Of a stretch of 64,000 nucleotides of DNA, positions 39,785 to 50,295 are shown in pieces. The DNA lies in assembly GCF_033568475.1 (NCBI RefSeq), contig NC_133123.1, forward strand, positions 157,867,753 to 157,931,752. The letters are read 5' to 3'. Under the pieces are notes generated by a model. The model worked only from the letters and a program-made list of their open reading frames with translations. It was not told where the DNA came from and ran no database searches. Position 1 is the first letter of the stretch; every line of letters begins with the position of its first letter. This DNA comes from Henckelia pumila. Taxonomy: Eukaryota > Streptophyta > Magnoliopsida > Lamiales > Gesneriaceae. A program made the position numbers and the translations under genes.

Positions 39785-39839
39785 CCAAGGAGGCTAGGAT
39801 GGAGAGCAGCATTCAACCTGAAAGAATCAAGGTGGAGAT

Positions 39840-40653
39840 TGTTGAAGTATGCTTCTATCAGATTGAATGGAAATAGAGAAGAGATCGGATCGAATGGTAC
39901 AGATCAGATGAGCTCGGTGTTCAGATGAGTTCATGGCCCAGATCGAATACTGGGTTCAGATCGATGTGATGGTCAGATGAGTCTTCGGATGAGTTCATGC
40001 AGATAGATTGCTCGAGTATTGTGACTTGGTTAGAAGTCAGATGAAGTTTCCGTAAAGCTGGAAGCTTGCAGGCAGATCGATGCAGATCGAAATACGAGGG
40101 CAGATCAGGCTGATGAATGAAGGCTTATCGGGCTGGACCAGGTTGACTTTATATTTGAGTCATAAGTTACTGTTGACCTAAAGCCCAAGATGAAAGTCGG
40201 TCTAATTCTCTATATAAGCAGATGGAAGCTGGCCGCAACGAGAATAACAGAAAATCTAAATTCTTCAGAATATATTGAGAGAGAAGAAGAAGAGATTTCG
40301 GAGGAGAAAACTAAGCGTAGATTGTGACGGGAAGATTCAAGTATCAATAGCTTGAATCATGTCTGTATCTAGCTTGATAGTTTGTCTGAGTCCATCTATG
40401 CAATAAGCTCTGTTCTTGAGCTTGGGTTGTTCTGTTGGTAATTAATAAAAGTGGTGTGTTGCTCTCCCGTGAACGTAGACAAATTCATTGCCGAACCACG
40501 TAAATACTTGCGTCGTTTAATTGCTTTCGCGTGAGTTGGTTGATTGATCTGTGTGCGTTGGTTTTATCTGATTTTTGGGATTATTGTTCTTATCTGTGTG
40601 TTTCGTTTGCTTGGTGAATTCTCGATAACCAAATTTCGGATTGATTTCTAACA
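39840..40653 (+). repeat. 3' LTR of truncated Copia-1
   Basis: 814 bp, begins TGTTGAAGTATGC after the purine tract and ends GATTTCTAACA. A TATA-like TATATAAGC lies at about 40211, consistent with an LTR promoter. Confidence 0.88.
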
Positions 40654-40806
40654 GTGCGTAAATTGACTAACCTGGAGATCAAATTATGATGATCAGCATC
40701 TAGGAGTAAATTAAACTATAGATTTGAAGAACTCGTCATCCAATATTGCTGCCTCATGAGTTCTAAAACTTAGAGTATAATTGTCCAGTCGAGGATTCAT
40801 AGTAGC
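40654..40806. repeat. Right copy of 153-bp target duplication around truncated Copia-1
   Basis: Starts GTGCG immediately after the LTR and ends agtagc, then continues into the cathepsin B exon sequence tctccatccggcatgag. Confidence 0.9.
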
Positions 40807-40823
40807 TCTCCATCCGGCATGAG
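40778..40823. repeat. Left copy of 46-bp target duplication around truncated Copia-2
   Basis: From taattgtccagtc to ccggcatgag, part of the cathepsin B propeptide exon. Matches 42038-42083 with two substitutions. Confidence 0.9.
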
Positions 40824-42037
40824 TGTGAAAACTATGTTGGACTATGTTGGACTATTTAAATCTACTGGCAACAGGTGTCATTTAACAAAAGAGTACTAAA
40901 AAGTCACTTGTTATAGTCTCTTTTGTCATGACAGTAGAGTTTATAGTATGTTACAAGGCATCCAATCATGTTTCTTATTATTGAAGTAAGAGTTCAGAGT
41001 GAATAATGTCTGTAAAGCACATCGGTACAAACTCCATGATTGTGGATCCATTTGCTAAGGGACTATCACCCAAAAAGTTTTGTGTGCACATTATTTGTAT
41101 GGGTGTTTTGTCAATCAAGAATATTCAGTTTCAGTGGGAGTTTGTAATTTTAAATGCTTTTATAGACATGTTTGGTTATTCGGTTTTTGGTTTATGGATA
41201 CATAAAGAAAAGTTATTTCTGTAGAAATAAAGGTTTTGATTTATTCACACTCTGACTCTGTTTTGGTTGATCTCACTAAAGTTAAGGGTGGACCAGTTGG
41301 AAATAGGCATGTTAAGATCACATTACATGAAATTTCCATGCTACACATCCACATCATAATCCATGTCGTTCAGTTATCTGGCATATATGACCATTGATGG
41401 GTCGAGTTACGATGAATGTGACAAAAGCCTCTTTGATCCTATGTTAGTATGATTGATGGACCAGATTAGCAGTAGATACATTTCGGTAATGACAGCAAAG
41501 TTGAGCTCATTTGGTTATTTTGCAAAACATAATTATAAAGTTTCACATATAGCCCAGTGGGAGATTGTTGGATCATAAATCAAAATTTGGACTTATATGT
41601 AAATAATTATGTGTTGTAGACTGTCAAATAAAGTTTGCCCATAAAAGCGATCTAAATAATGTTTCGGTTTATTTGGGCTTTAATGTATCTAATGGGATAT
41701 GACCTTTAATGTGTAGATACTAGTGGGCTTTTTTATTTGATTGATGGGCTTAAATAGAATCTCAAAATATAAATATAGGGTTATGGTCTCCTTATCACAC
41801 GACGTCTACATCGACACAGTCATTCTATTCTATTTCCATCAATAGTTAGAGAACGTGAGAGAACTGAAGGAACTCTCAAGGCAAATCGTGTTGATTTGGA
41901 AGGCCAAACCATGCAGATCTACATCGGTATCAATTGTTATGAATTAAGGTACGCTTCCGCTTAAGTTTACAGATTTATTCTTGATGGTTTAGCATGATGA
42001 TTCTGGGTTTAAGTTTATAGGGAATTTTTCCCTAACA
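40824..42037 (+). mobile_element. Truncated Copia-2: RNase H tail plus one LTR
   Basis: Contains the C-terminal tail typical of Copia polyproteins (HIGTNSMIVDPFAKGLSPKKF at about 41020-41090), a purine tract (agtgggagatt) and a 3' LTR at 41566-42037. Everything upstream is missing. A short tandem phrase (tatgttggac) occurs at the left junction (about 40832-40850). The LTR ends CCTAACA and is followed directly by the right copy of the 46-bp duplication. Confidence 0.9.
41566..42037 (+). repeat. 3' LTR of truncated Copia-2
   Basis: 472 bp, begins TGTTGGATCATAAATC and ends CCCTAACA. Unrelated by eye to the LTR of Copia-1. Confidence 0.87.
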
Positions 42038-42083
42038 TAATTGGCCAGTCGAGGATTCATAGTAGCTTTCCATCCGGCATGAG
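42038..42083. repeat. Right copy of 46-bp target duplication around truncated Copia-2
   Basis: Begins taattggccagtc right after the LTR and continues into the rest of the cathepsin B exon. Confidence 0.9.
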
Positions 42084-42243
42084 CGTCGTCGTTGATTCGT
42101 TTGACAATCGACTCCTGAAAGGCGAATTTGCAATTAGCTCAAAACTGAATGCAAAAATGATAAATTAAACTTCATGCATCTCTCCTCATGCATGCAAGTA
42201 GGAAATAACCTGAAGTATCTTAGACTGAGGCATTGGCAATTCC

Positions 42244-43117
42244 CTGCAATGACATGCTGCAGTGGAGTTCAGGGAGAAATCACTGAATTTTTTTTATTAT
42301 TCAAAATATATATATATATGAAATCATTGGATGAATGATTTATATATAATACAATAGCAAACAAAGTAACAATTACACCCTCTGTTTTTTCAGGCATAAA
42401 ACTCTCACAAATAAGGAGCAATGGATATTCTCCCATGGTCTATGTATAAAAGATATTTGGACCACACGTAATCAAATTTAAATTATAACGTTGGATATAT
42501 ATATGGTGATATGATAGTTGATACTACCATTTATGCTAGCTAGCATTTCATCGTGCAAAATGGCCCATAAATATCAGATCGGGGGAGACAGAATCATCCA
42601 AAGAAATCGGCAAATAGCCCATAAACATAAATTAAGAACCGAGTGTTTATATAAATTAAATACCTCAACAGCGAAAATAGCCGGCCCCCACAAGCAACAA
42701 GCATATCCTAGCACCGGTTACCATCTCCAACTTCCAAATTGGCTATTATATATTTGGACTGTGAACATAAATGGACATATACATATACATATGGTCTCCA
42801 GTGACTTGAAGTGCACATGGCTGGATTTGATTGTCCCGACCTCCCATACAATCTTTGGATATTATTATTATTATATGATATTAAATGTCTATTAAGATGG
42901 ATCGATTAAATTATATTAATTTTTATGCCAAAAAATTTATTTCTCAATATAAATATGAATCGAATTGATCAATGTCATGCACATAAATCCGTGTTGTCAG
43001 ATCATCATACTTGCTCTTATTATATTCAAACTCTCTTTTCATCTTCTGAATACGATTGGTCCCATGCATTTCAACGGTACTGATTTATAGTGGATTCATT
43101 AATTACTATTTAATAGT
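42244..43117. other. Upstream of the cathepsin B remnant, nothing else recognised
   Basis: A signal-peptide exon for the cathepsin B remnant would be expected here on the minus strand, but I cannot identify one. A short (TA)n tract lies at about 42306-42318. Confidence 0.4.
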
Positions 43118-43368
43118 CTTTCGTCTCAATTATACACATTTTCTTTTTCTTATTTTAAAGTCGTCCCAAACGTATAGTAAAATCTTATTTTCCCATATAA
43201 ATTAGTAATATTTTTTATTTTAGTAGAATACATTTATTAATTAATTTTTAGAAAACGTTCGATCATTTTTTGAATGAATTAAAAAGACAAAATATGAAAT
43301 TTGTTCGTAAAGTTTGTTGTTCAATAATTCTTTAAATTTGCGTGAAAAACAAAATAAAAATATAAAAA
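43118..43368. mobile_element. Degraded Stowaway-like MITE
   Basis: Left end tctttcgtctcaattata resembles the Stowaway end. The interior matches the element at 19724-19983 (gacaaaatatgaaatttgttcg, gtgaaaaacaaaata). The right end is lost or decayed. Confidence 0.6.
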
Positions 43369-43669
43369 TACCTAAAATAATTTATTTAAACTTATTTATA
43401 TCTTAAACAAACAAACGCAAAAAAATATTATAAATATTAGTCATTAATCTAACTTTTACTTTTATTTACTTCTTAATTATATATGATTTTCGTCGATGAC
43501 GTGTAGCTTATCTGACACCAAGATATTAAATATGAGACGAGGTTTCGAGTTCGAAATCCAATTATAACAATATCTTTCCTCAATTCAAAAAATAAAATCG
43601 ATTCCAAATTCTTTTTATTAAATATACTATATTATAACAAAATATCATTTGACCACCGAAAAAACTTGT

Positions 43670-43930
43670 TACTTCATCCGTTCCGATTATATAGTCATAC
43701 TTTTTTCACACATATTAACAAAAATAATTGTGAAAACAAATTTTATACAAACTTTATATTTTGTCCATATTTAATGTATTAAAAAATGATTGCATAATTT
43801 TCAAGATATAGTTAATAGAGATACATATATTAGTAAAGGAGTGTAAAAAAATATTACTAAATATGGTATATCACTATAAATTTGGGACAAAAAAACGTGT
43901 ACTATATAATTGAGACAGGTGGAATATTTT
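43670..43930. mobile_element. Stowaway-like MITE, opposite orientation
   Basis: Ends cttcatccgttccgattatata and tataattgagacaggtgga. The interior is the reverse complement of the 19724-19983 element (aaaatgattgcataattttcaagatatagttaat). Confidence 0.8.
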
Positions 43931-43976
43931 AAAATGAAATATGATTATCTAATTTATGGTTAATATTTTTGTGGAA

Positions 43977-44286
43977 AAATTGATTTTTTGGTCCTGTATG
44001 TTTGTCATTTTGCGATTTCAGTCCTTTATATTTTCAGATTTCAGTTTTAGTCCGCTATCTTTATTTTTTTGGAAATTTTAGTCCTTTTTTAGACGTGGCG
44101 CTGACGTGGCAACAATTCAGTGCTGATGTGGAGCTGACGTGTACAGTGCCACGTAAGCATTTTTGAATAAAAAGGACTGAAATTACCAAAAAATCAGAAC
44201 TTGCAGGACTAAAACTGAAATGTGAAAACATAGAGGACCAAAATTGCAAAGTGACAAACATACGGGACTAAATTTATAATTTTTCC
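43977..44286. mobile_element. Foldback MITE with long imperfect inverted repeats
   Basis: The left half (ttttttggtcctgtatgtttgtc, tcagttttagtcc, ttttagtccttttt) is mirrored by the right half (aaaaggactgaaatt, caggactaaaactgaaat, gacaaacatacgggacta). The central gacgtggc/gccacgt phrases also pair. No coding capacity. Confidence 0.8.
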
Positions 44287-44481
44287 TATATTTGTCATGT
44301 AACATTTTTCAAAATAAAAAAATCGATACAAACTAATTTTTGGTAAATCGAAATGTTGTTCCTTTCGAATGTACTAGCTCCTCGTTTGAAGCACAAGATG
44401 GCGTTATGAGTCTTATGACGAAGTATTTATTAGGTATGGGATCCAAAGTCTGTCAATATGGTTATTATATATGATAAAATA

Positions 44482-44485
<4 letters not shown>

Positions 44486-44533
<48 letters not shown>
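44486..44533. repeat. (AT)n microsatellite
   Basis: About 23 AT units. Confidence 0.95.
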
Positions 44534-44535
<2 letters not shown>

Positions 44536-44577
44536 AGATAAGTACAACTGTTTTGGTAATTGCAATGTAAACTATAA

Positions 44578-44965
44578 GGCACCGTTCTCTTCACCATATT
44601 ACTAATATATGTATAAGTTATCTCATCATATTCTACGTTCTTTTCATCATATTATTTATACATATATTAACTATTTATTTTACATCAATCAAATCATTAA
44701 TTATTTAACTCACATCAATCAAATCATTGAATTCAAATTACTATACTAACTCTTATAAATAATATAATTTTTATTTTATTTATTGTTAAAAGGACAAAAT
44801 AGTCATTTAACATTTTTATATAAATATTAATCAATCAAATCAAACAAACTATAATCTATCAATCAAATCCAATACTATTTTAACTATCATTTTTTATTTA
44901 TTTTTTATTACATTATATTACTTATCTATATATTACTTATATCATAACTCAAACCAAACGGTGCC
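44578..44965. mobile_element. Tourist-like MITE (PIF/Harbinger type)
   Basis: Ends GGCACCGTT and AACGGTGCC, flanked by the 3-bp target duplication TAA (44575-44577 and 44966-44968). About 388 bp, AT-rich, no coding capacity. The terminal GGC..CCGTTTGGTTT form resembles the larger element at 22671. Confidence 0.85.
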
Positions 44966-44968
44966 TAA

Positions 44969-46884
44969 TAATAGTAGGTGTCCAACGGTTTAACGGGTGA
45001 TGGATAAACTCGATTGATATTTGCAATGAAAAATAATTTTATACATAATAATAATAATTTTTATTCAAATTATTATATATTATACAATATATTTTTTACA
45101 TAAAAAAATTAATAATATAAAATTAATATTTCTCATAATATATCATAAATTAAATTGATTTGTTAGACGATCTCACACAAATTTTTGTGAAAAATTCATG
45201 TATTTGACAAAAAAATTATCGAGATTGTTGGAGTCTAATAATCGTCTTGTTGAGTAGAGCGATCGAACATAACACTTTGAATGCATGTCACCACAACTAC
45301 AGATTTGGGTAAGCGCATTTTTACAGATATATTTAGTTAATATTATACTAGTAAAAAAATTCACACGCTATGCGTGTGTAAAATAAAGTTATTTTTAAAG
45401 ATGGAGTGAGTGAGAGGCTTAGTGGGATTTTGGGAAGGTTGATGGATTGGGTGACCATGACCCATTTAATTGGAAAGTTGTGAGCATAAGAGTTGATGTG
45501 TAAGAATTACTCAATGTAGAAATGTGAAAAGTGGGTAATATGAAAAAGAAAGTTAGTGTCCTCAAACGAACAATTATTCTAACCAACTCAACTATTATAA
45601 AATAGTAAAGATATATCATAAATATAAATAATAGATATATAACAAAAACTCACGTGAGATGATTTCACGAATCAATTTGATCAGACATATCTCTTATTTT
45701 TATCATTCATGAAAAAGTATAATTTTTTGTTCCAAAAATAGTACTTTCTCAACTAAACTATGAGTATGTTGTACAAGAAACATGCTCTAGATATAAACAA
45801 AAACTTCAATGAGACGGTCTCAAGGGTCATTTTTTAAGACGGATTTCTTATATGAGTTGTCCATTAAAAATATTACATTTTATATCAAAAATATTTTTTA
45901 TTCTTATAAATATGGGTAGAATTGACTAATCTCACCGATGAGACCGTCTCATAAAAATTTTACTCATGGTACAATATATACACACAGCACACTTGCATTT
46001 GTCAATTTTAAAAACTTTGTATGAAACACGTAGTATTGGGTTCAAATACCACGCGTGTATCGGTGTAGGGAGAGAAGTTGGAAAATTTCCTCATCCCTTG
46101 TATTAAAAAATAAAAATAAAAATCTAAACATTAACTTTCGCTGGAAGAGAGTCGTGAAACATTAGGTTTTTCTGTTGTCCATCCCTATCTTAGGATTTGG
46201 AAGATAATATATTAATAATCATAGCCAATTACTTCTCTCTTTTAAAAAAAATTATTATTATCAGCAGCAGCAGCGACACATGTTATTATTCGTAAAAAAT
46301 ATATAAAGAATAAAATGACATTTGCCAATTTTTTAAGTCGAAATGATATATGCCGCCATTTGTCCAAAAATCCCCAGATGATCAATTTTTGAAATTAAAC
46401 GACAGAATAGGAAAAAAAAAATTGTTAGTGAAGAATAATATAGTAAAATCATATTTAGTTTGACAAGATGAAGGATATATTTTAAGGATATGTAATTAAA
46501 ATGATACCAACTCATTCTAGTATAGTGTCCATGCATTATTAATAGTAATTAGTACTGAATTGCAGTGTGCTTATATAGTGTGTTTTTGTATATGTGTAGT
46601 TTGTTTTTGTATATGGGTTGCGTATTTTTACAATTCTTTTTTTATTAAATAATTTTAAAAAATAAAATATTAAATAATTGTAAAAAAATAAACAAAATAA
46701 ACAAACAATACCAACATACTAATTTCATATGACCTCACACTTAATATATTAAAATAGATAGATAATTATCAAACCTATGATATCCGTGTATTTCGTCACT
46801 ACAATCCAACATACAAATTTAATCACCCGTATTATCTTAATTTATCTTTATACTATGGCACCACGGTGTGAATAATTAATAAGC
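44969..46884. other. AT-rich intergenic DNA with small repeats
   Basis: No gene recognised. It contains copies of the gagacggtctca repeat family and, at about 46030-46060, a tRNA B-box-like phrase gggttcaaatacc followed by an A-rich tail near 46110, perhaps an old SINE. Confidence 0.5.
45812..45962. repeat. MITE-like repeat with TGAGACGGTCTCA ends
   Basis: Begins tgagacggtctcaagggtc and ends ccgatgagaccgtctcat, so both ends carry the same palindromic core in opposite orientation around an AT-rich centre. Diverged partial copies lie at about 45650-45725, 20565-20645, 7840-7960, 6685-6805 and 190-330. Confidence 0.75.
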
Positions 46885-46893
46885 GATTGGTAT

Positions 46894-47125
46894 AAGGAAG
46901 TGTCTAAGTTGATGGAGTGGGTGAACTATTGGCCAGAGGTCAGGAGTTTGATTTCCTCTGCCAACACCTTCTTGGACTAGCCTGTTATACAGGTTGCGGC
47001 TTGCCTAGTGTAGTTTACCTGGCTAACATAGTTTGCAGGTTATTGCGTTAGTTCGGGGGTTTACCCAGTGCGCACCGTAGGTAGCGGTTGCGAATTTCCC
47101 ACGTCACAAAAAAAAAAGAGAAAGA
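46894..47125 (+). mobile_element. SINE with 9-bp target duplication
   Basis: Flanked by GATTGGTAT at 46885-46893 and 47126-47134. A tRNA-like head carries an A-box-like ttgatggagtgg and a B-box-like gagtttgatttcc. The body is about 180 bases and the tail is A-rich (aaaaaaaaaagagaaa). About 232 bp overall. Not assigned to a named family. Confidence 0.85.
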
Positions 47126-47210
47126 GATTGGTATTGATTACACACTTTGTTTTGTACAATGTTTAGTTCAAATTTTTCAAAAATTTGTGTCAAACATCAT
47201 TATTTGTTAT

Positions 47211-47211
47211 C

Positions 47212-47254
<43 letters not shown>

Positions 47255-47384
47255 AATAATCACCTGCACCCTAGAGTGCAGAATTTTTCGTGTGCGATGA
47301 CTAAAACCCGCCGGGTTTTAGTGTTTCTTTTTTTTTTTACACTAACGCACACGAAAAATCCTGTACCCTAGGATGCAGGTGATC

Positions 47385-47448
<64 letters not shown>
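47211..47448. mobile_element. Foldback MITE embedded in (TA)n, Micron-like
   Basis: A core at about 47252-47388 with 36-bp inverted arms (47261-47296 and 47346-47381, four mismatches) and a central palindrome ctaaaacccg/ccgggttttag, bounded on both sides by (TA)n runs (47213-47250 and 47389-47447). MITEs that insert in TA microsatellites are known in rice as Micron; the link here is by structure only. Confidence 0.75.
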
Positions 47449-47452
<4 letters not shown>

Positions 47453-47469
47453 AATTACTTGATACATAG

Positions 47470-48030
47470 GCAAAGCTACCACCATCCCTCACACAACTGC
47501 CATATGGGGGTGAGGACTCCCCATATCTACTAGTATTTCTCCCATTGCCAAATCCAGGACCACGCGGCGCACCACTAGAGCGTTCGAAACCTGGACTATA
47601 GCTACGTGTGCACCCCTACAACGCAGAGGATAAATAGGACTTGAACGTGTTCTATAACCTGAAAAAAGCCATTTTAAATGAATGTTTTCGTGATCCGCAA
47701 CATATCCAGTTAGGAAAAACAAAAAAAATTAAAAAAATATATCTCACTAATACCACGAGGAGGGAGTGGAGGAGAGGGAAACTGTTGGTTGTGTCCATGA
47801 GGAGACGTCGAAATAGTGAAGTTATCATAGGTCATTTTAGCCAACGAGTTTCGAGCTTCCTTGACAGTCTTGTTTTTAGTCGGAGTCTCGAAATTAAGGC
47901 CGTTAACCACAGCAATGGCTTTGAATCTGGGAAGATGGTCTGGGCCCTCTTTCACGGTGCTGTATCCTTGTAGATCTCACCTATTCCTCTGTCACAGCTC
48001 CTGCAATTTACTCTTGTACAATTTTCAGCA
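47470..48030 (-). pseudogene. dsRBD/zinc-finger gene remnant, copy A (no zinc-finger exon)
   Basis: Minus strand. The dsRBD exon (about 48030-47745) reads STVKEGPDHLPRFKAIAVVN with an in-frame TGA at 47979-47977 just before the DL..GY..TVKEGPDH stretch. The Arg/Ser/Gly-rich exon (about 47690-47480) reads GESSPPYGSCVRDG near its end and is still open here, unlike in the other copies. The zinc-finger exon would lie left of the array edge and is absent. Confidence 0.7.
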
Positions 48031-48039
48031 AAAGTCAAA

Positions 48040-48700
48040 TGAATACAAAGACGGATTTAGATTCAAAGGGAGCTTTGCTCCCATTTTCAATTAATTTCTC
48101 GCTTGCATCAAGGGACTTTGAATGCATATCACCATCGACCCATTTAATGCAACCAAGAAGTTGATGTTCATCAAAAGACGAGCTTTGGTCACGGGGGTGT
48201 TAAAAAAAATTTGATTCAAATCCAAAAAATCAAACATCCAACCAAAAATTAAAATTTGAAATTCGGATATAAATGTTAAAACCAAAATTTATTTGGTTTG
48301 TTTCGAATTATATATTTCAAAATCGAACCAACGAAAAAATCGAAATTTTATTAAATTAATAATTTTATTTATTTATATTTTATGATATGATCTTTAGTGA
48401 AATTGTGATTATATGTTTTGCTGACTTTTTTTATTCTTAATTATAAAGATTATTATCTTGATCGATTATTGATATGATTATCTTAGTAGATTATTGATAT
48501 CTTTTATTTAAAAGAGTTATTTACTAACAAAAGACTTGTTTCCATGCTTGCAGACTCTATCAAAAGGAAACAATCTAATTTATTTACTTTAGTGTGGAAG
48601 AAAGAACAAGTGAGATTCACATAGAACAGATGCAGAGAGTTACAGACGATTTCTGAAACCAAGCAATTGAAGATCTAAATTTTTCCGGTTGAAGAATCCT
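48040..48700. other. Array-unit spacer, non-coding (repeated in every unit)
   Basis: Between the dsRBD remnant and the gag remnant each unit has about 650 bases without recognised genes (also about 50310-50900, 52580-53175, 60780-61395 and 63050-63640). The first 150 bases read on the minus strand as FDERQLLGCIKWVDGDMHSK, strongly conserved between units but unrecognised. The rest is AT-rich (gaaattcggatataaatg...). Confidence 0.6.
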
Positions 48701-48708
48701 TGCCGTCG

Positions 48709-49119
48709 TCAAGTGTCCTTCAGAAATTTAGCATATCTAGGCACCTGAGCTACAACATCTTCAAAGGGTATGTTAACATATAGTTTTTTGAAAATTTCAA
48801 TAAACTTTTTAAACTGGAGATCAAACAATAATTGCTTAGCTATATGAGAAAAAGGTAAAGTGAAAATATCAACATCAGCATTAACATTAGAATTTATTTT
48901 CTTACCTTTCTTACCTGTAGGCGATGGTTGTGCGGGGTTGCGCTTGTCCTCTGTTTCCCCATCTCCGTCGATCCTCCTCTCAAGTTCTTCAGATTGTGAT
49001 CTAGTCACAATCATGATAGCATTCACGTCTTTGGGATTCAGTTCTAAATCAACAAAATGAGAAACATGTATCAAGATACAACCACATGTGGGTAGGGTTA
49101 CGGTAGGGCTCGTGGGCAT
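48709..49119 (-). pseudogene. Gypsy-type gag remnant, unit A
   Basis: Minus-strand frame of 136 residues with LPFSHIAKQLLFDLQFKKF and IFKKLYVNIPFED...QVPRYAKFLKD. This is the conserved Gag segment of plant Ty3/Gypsy Athila/Tat-type elements (usual form QFxKFLxxxKxLxINIPFxxALxQMPxYxKFxK). Only this segment of the element is present. Confidence 0.8.
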
Positions 49120-49124
49120 TAGCT

Positions 49125-50295
49125 AGAACCATGGAAACCGCGCCGATCGTCTCTTCCCCAACTCAAGTATATATATACTAGACTGAAATTCTTTAGTAGG
49201 TGCCCTAACTGGAGATGGCGACAACACTCTCCTCCCATAACCTCTCCCCATTCTTTCATTCAATAAATCATTCCTACCATGATCTCTACGATCCCATTCT
49301 AGCAACATCGGTGGTCTATCATACTTGTATCTATCACTATAATCATCTCCTAGAAAATATCGTCTTTCACTTCGAAATGGAGGAGGATCAGGATATCCGG
49401 CTTGGGTGAGGGTCTAGCATCTCCGAAATCTCTAGGATCGTGCCTTGGCCAACCACGGGTAGGGGACCTATAGCTGCCATTCATTATGCGTCCTGGGGAA
49501 TGATAAACCCTTGTCTTGGGGGAAATGAAGGGCCACGATATCCCCTCCTAGGACTGGCAGGTTGTGCGTTGGGGGAATTGTTGCAGTTGCTACATTGCTC
49601 TGGCCTTGGGAAATTCAAGTTTTTGCACCTGCGGGAGGGTATAAAATATTTAATGCACTGAAACAGGTGGTGACAACATGATTTAAGAACAACATCAAAG
49701 TAGTATTTAAAATCCGGGATAAATTCATTGATACAAGAGGCAAACCTGACACCATCCCTCACACAGCCGCCTTATGGGGTGAGGACTCCCCATATCTACT
49801 AGGATTTCTCCCATTTCCAAATCCAGGACCACGCGGCGCACCACTAGAGCATTCGAAACCTGGACTATAGCTACGATGTGCACCCCTACAACGCAGAGGA
49901 GAAATAGGACTTGAACATGTTCTATAACCTAAAAAAAGCCATTTTAAATTAATGTTCATGATCCGCAACATATCCAGTGGAGAAAAACAGAAAAAAATTT
50001 AAAAAATATATCTCACAAATACCACGAGTAGGGAGTGGAGGAGAGGGAGACTGTTTACTGTGTCCATGAGGAGACTTCAAAATAGTGAAGTTATCATAGG
50101 CCATTTTAGCCACCGAGTTTCGAGCTTCCTTGGCAGTCTTGCTTTCAGCCGGAGTCTCAAAATTGAGGCCGTTAACCTCAGCAATGGCTTTGAATCTGAG
50201 ACGATGTTCTGGGCCCTCTTTCACGGTGGTGTATCCCGGTAGATCTCACCTATTCCTCTGGCATAGCTCTTGCAATTTACTCTTGTACATTTTTT
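49125..50295 (-). pseudogene. dsRBD/zinc-finger gene remnant, copy B (all three exons)
   Basis: Minus strand. The dsRBD exon (about 50295-50015) reads MYKSKLQELCQRN, stop TGA (50248-50246), DLPGYTTVKEGPEHRLRFKA and NGLNFETPAESKTAKEARNS, the alpha-beta-beta-beta-alpha consensus of plant dsRNA-binding motifs. The Arg/Ser/Gly-rich exon (about 49960-49745) reads RSYSPGFE and GAPRGPGFGNGRNPSRYGES. After an AG acceptor (ccctcccgcag), the zinc-finger exon (about 49628-49200) reads CKNLNFPRPEQCSNCN, like the second half of a RanBP2-type finger, then an Arg/Pro/Gly/Tyr-rich tail (RPPMLLEWDRRDHGRNDLLN). I cannot name the parent gene. Stops and shifts make it a pseudogene. Confidence 0.75.

Larger units (their letters stand above)
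38009..40653 (+). mobile_element. Truncated Copia-1: 3' pol plus one LTR
   Basis: Begins abruptly in the linker between integrase and reverse transcriptase and continues through RT, RNase H and the purine tract (aaggtggagatt) to a complete 3' LTR (39840-40653). There is no 5' LTR, gag, protease or integrase core. The 3' LTR ends TAACA, followed directly by the right copy of a 153-bp host duplication. The orientation is opposite to the full Copia at 26.5-36.7 kb. Confidence 0.92.
36664..42243 (-). pseudogene. Cathepsin B-like cysteine protease pseudogene, broken by retrotransposons
   Basis: Minus-strand exon remnants, in gene order: 42243-42210 (ELPMPQSKILQ), 42114 to about 42040 (ESIVKRINDDAHAGWKATMN, propeptide), about 37865-37727 ([35 protein letters not shown]), about 37485-37420 ([20 protein letters not shown]), about 37310-37190 (SFMCGDGCDGGYPIMA then stop then RYFVQHGVVTSE), and about 36900-36670 ([28 protein letters not shown]). 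The catalytic cysteine of the family motif GHCGSCW is serine. The conserved AWRYF tryptophan is TGA. A frameshift precedes PTPLCEKKC. Two truncated Copia insertions split the propeptide exon, and a full Copia follows the last exon seen. The histidine/asparagine exons were not found. Certainly non-functional. Confidence 0.88.
47510..49778. repeat. Array unit A (edge unit, most diverged)
   Basis: 2269 bp. Has private differences, for example TAT where other copies have TAA in the Arg/Ser-rich exon, and no ATG where other copies read ATGTACAAG at the start of the dsRBD exon. Confidence 0.9.

Noticed and set aside
42518-42895. 125-residue plus-strand frame, possible gene
   Set aside because: No recognisable motif, ends in repeats and stop-rich DNA; composition like random AT-rich sequence.
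49440-49661. Plus-strand frames starting MPWPTTG repeated in every array unit, at first a candidate repeated small gene
   Set aside because: They are antisense to the zinc-finger exon remnant; the minus strand has the family-like motifs and the splice-site signal.
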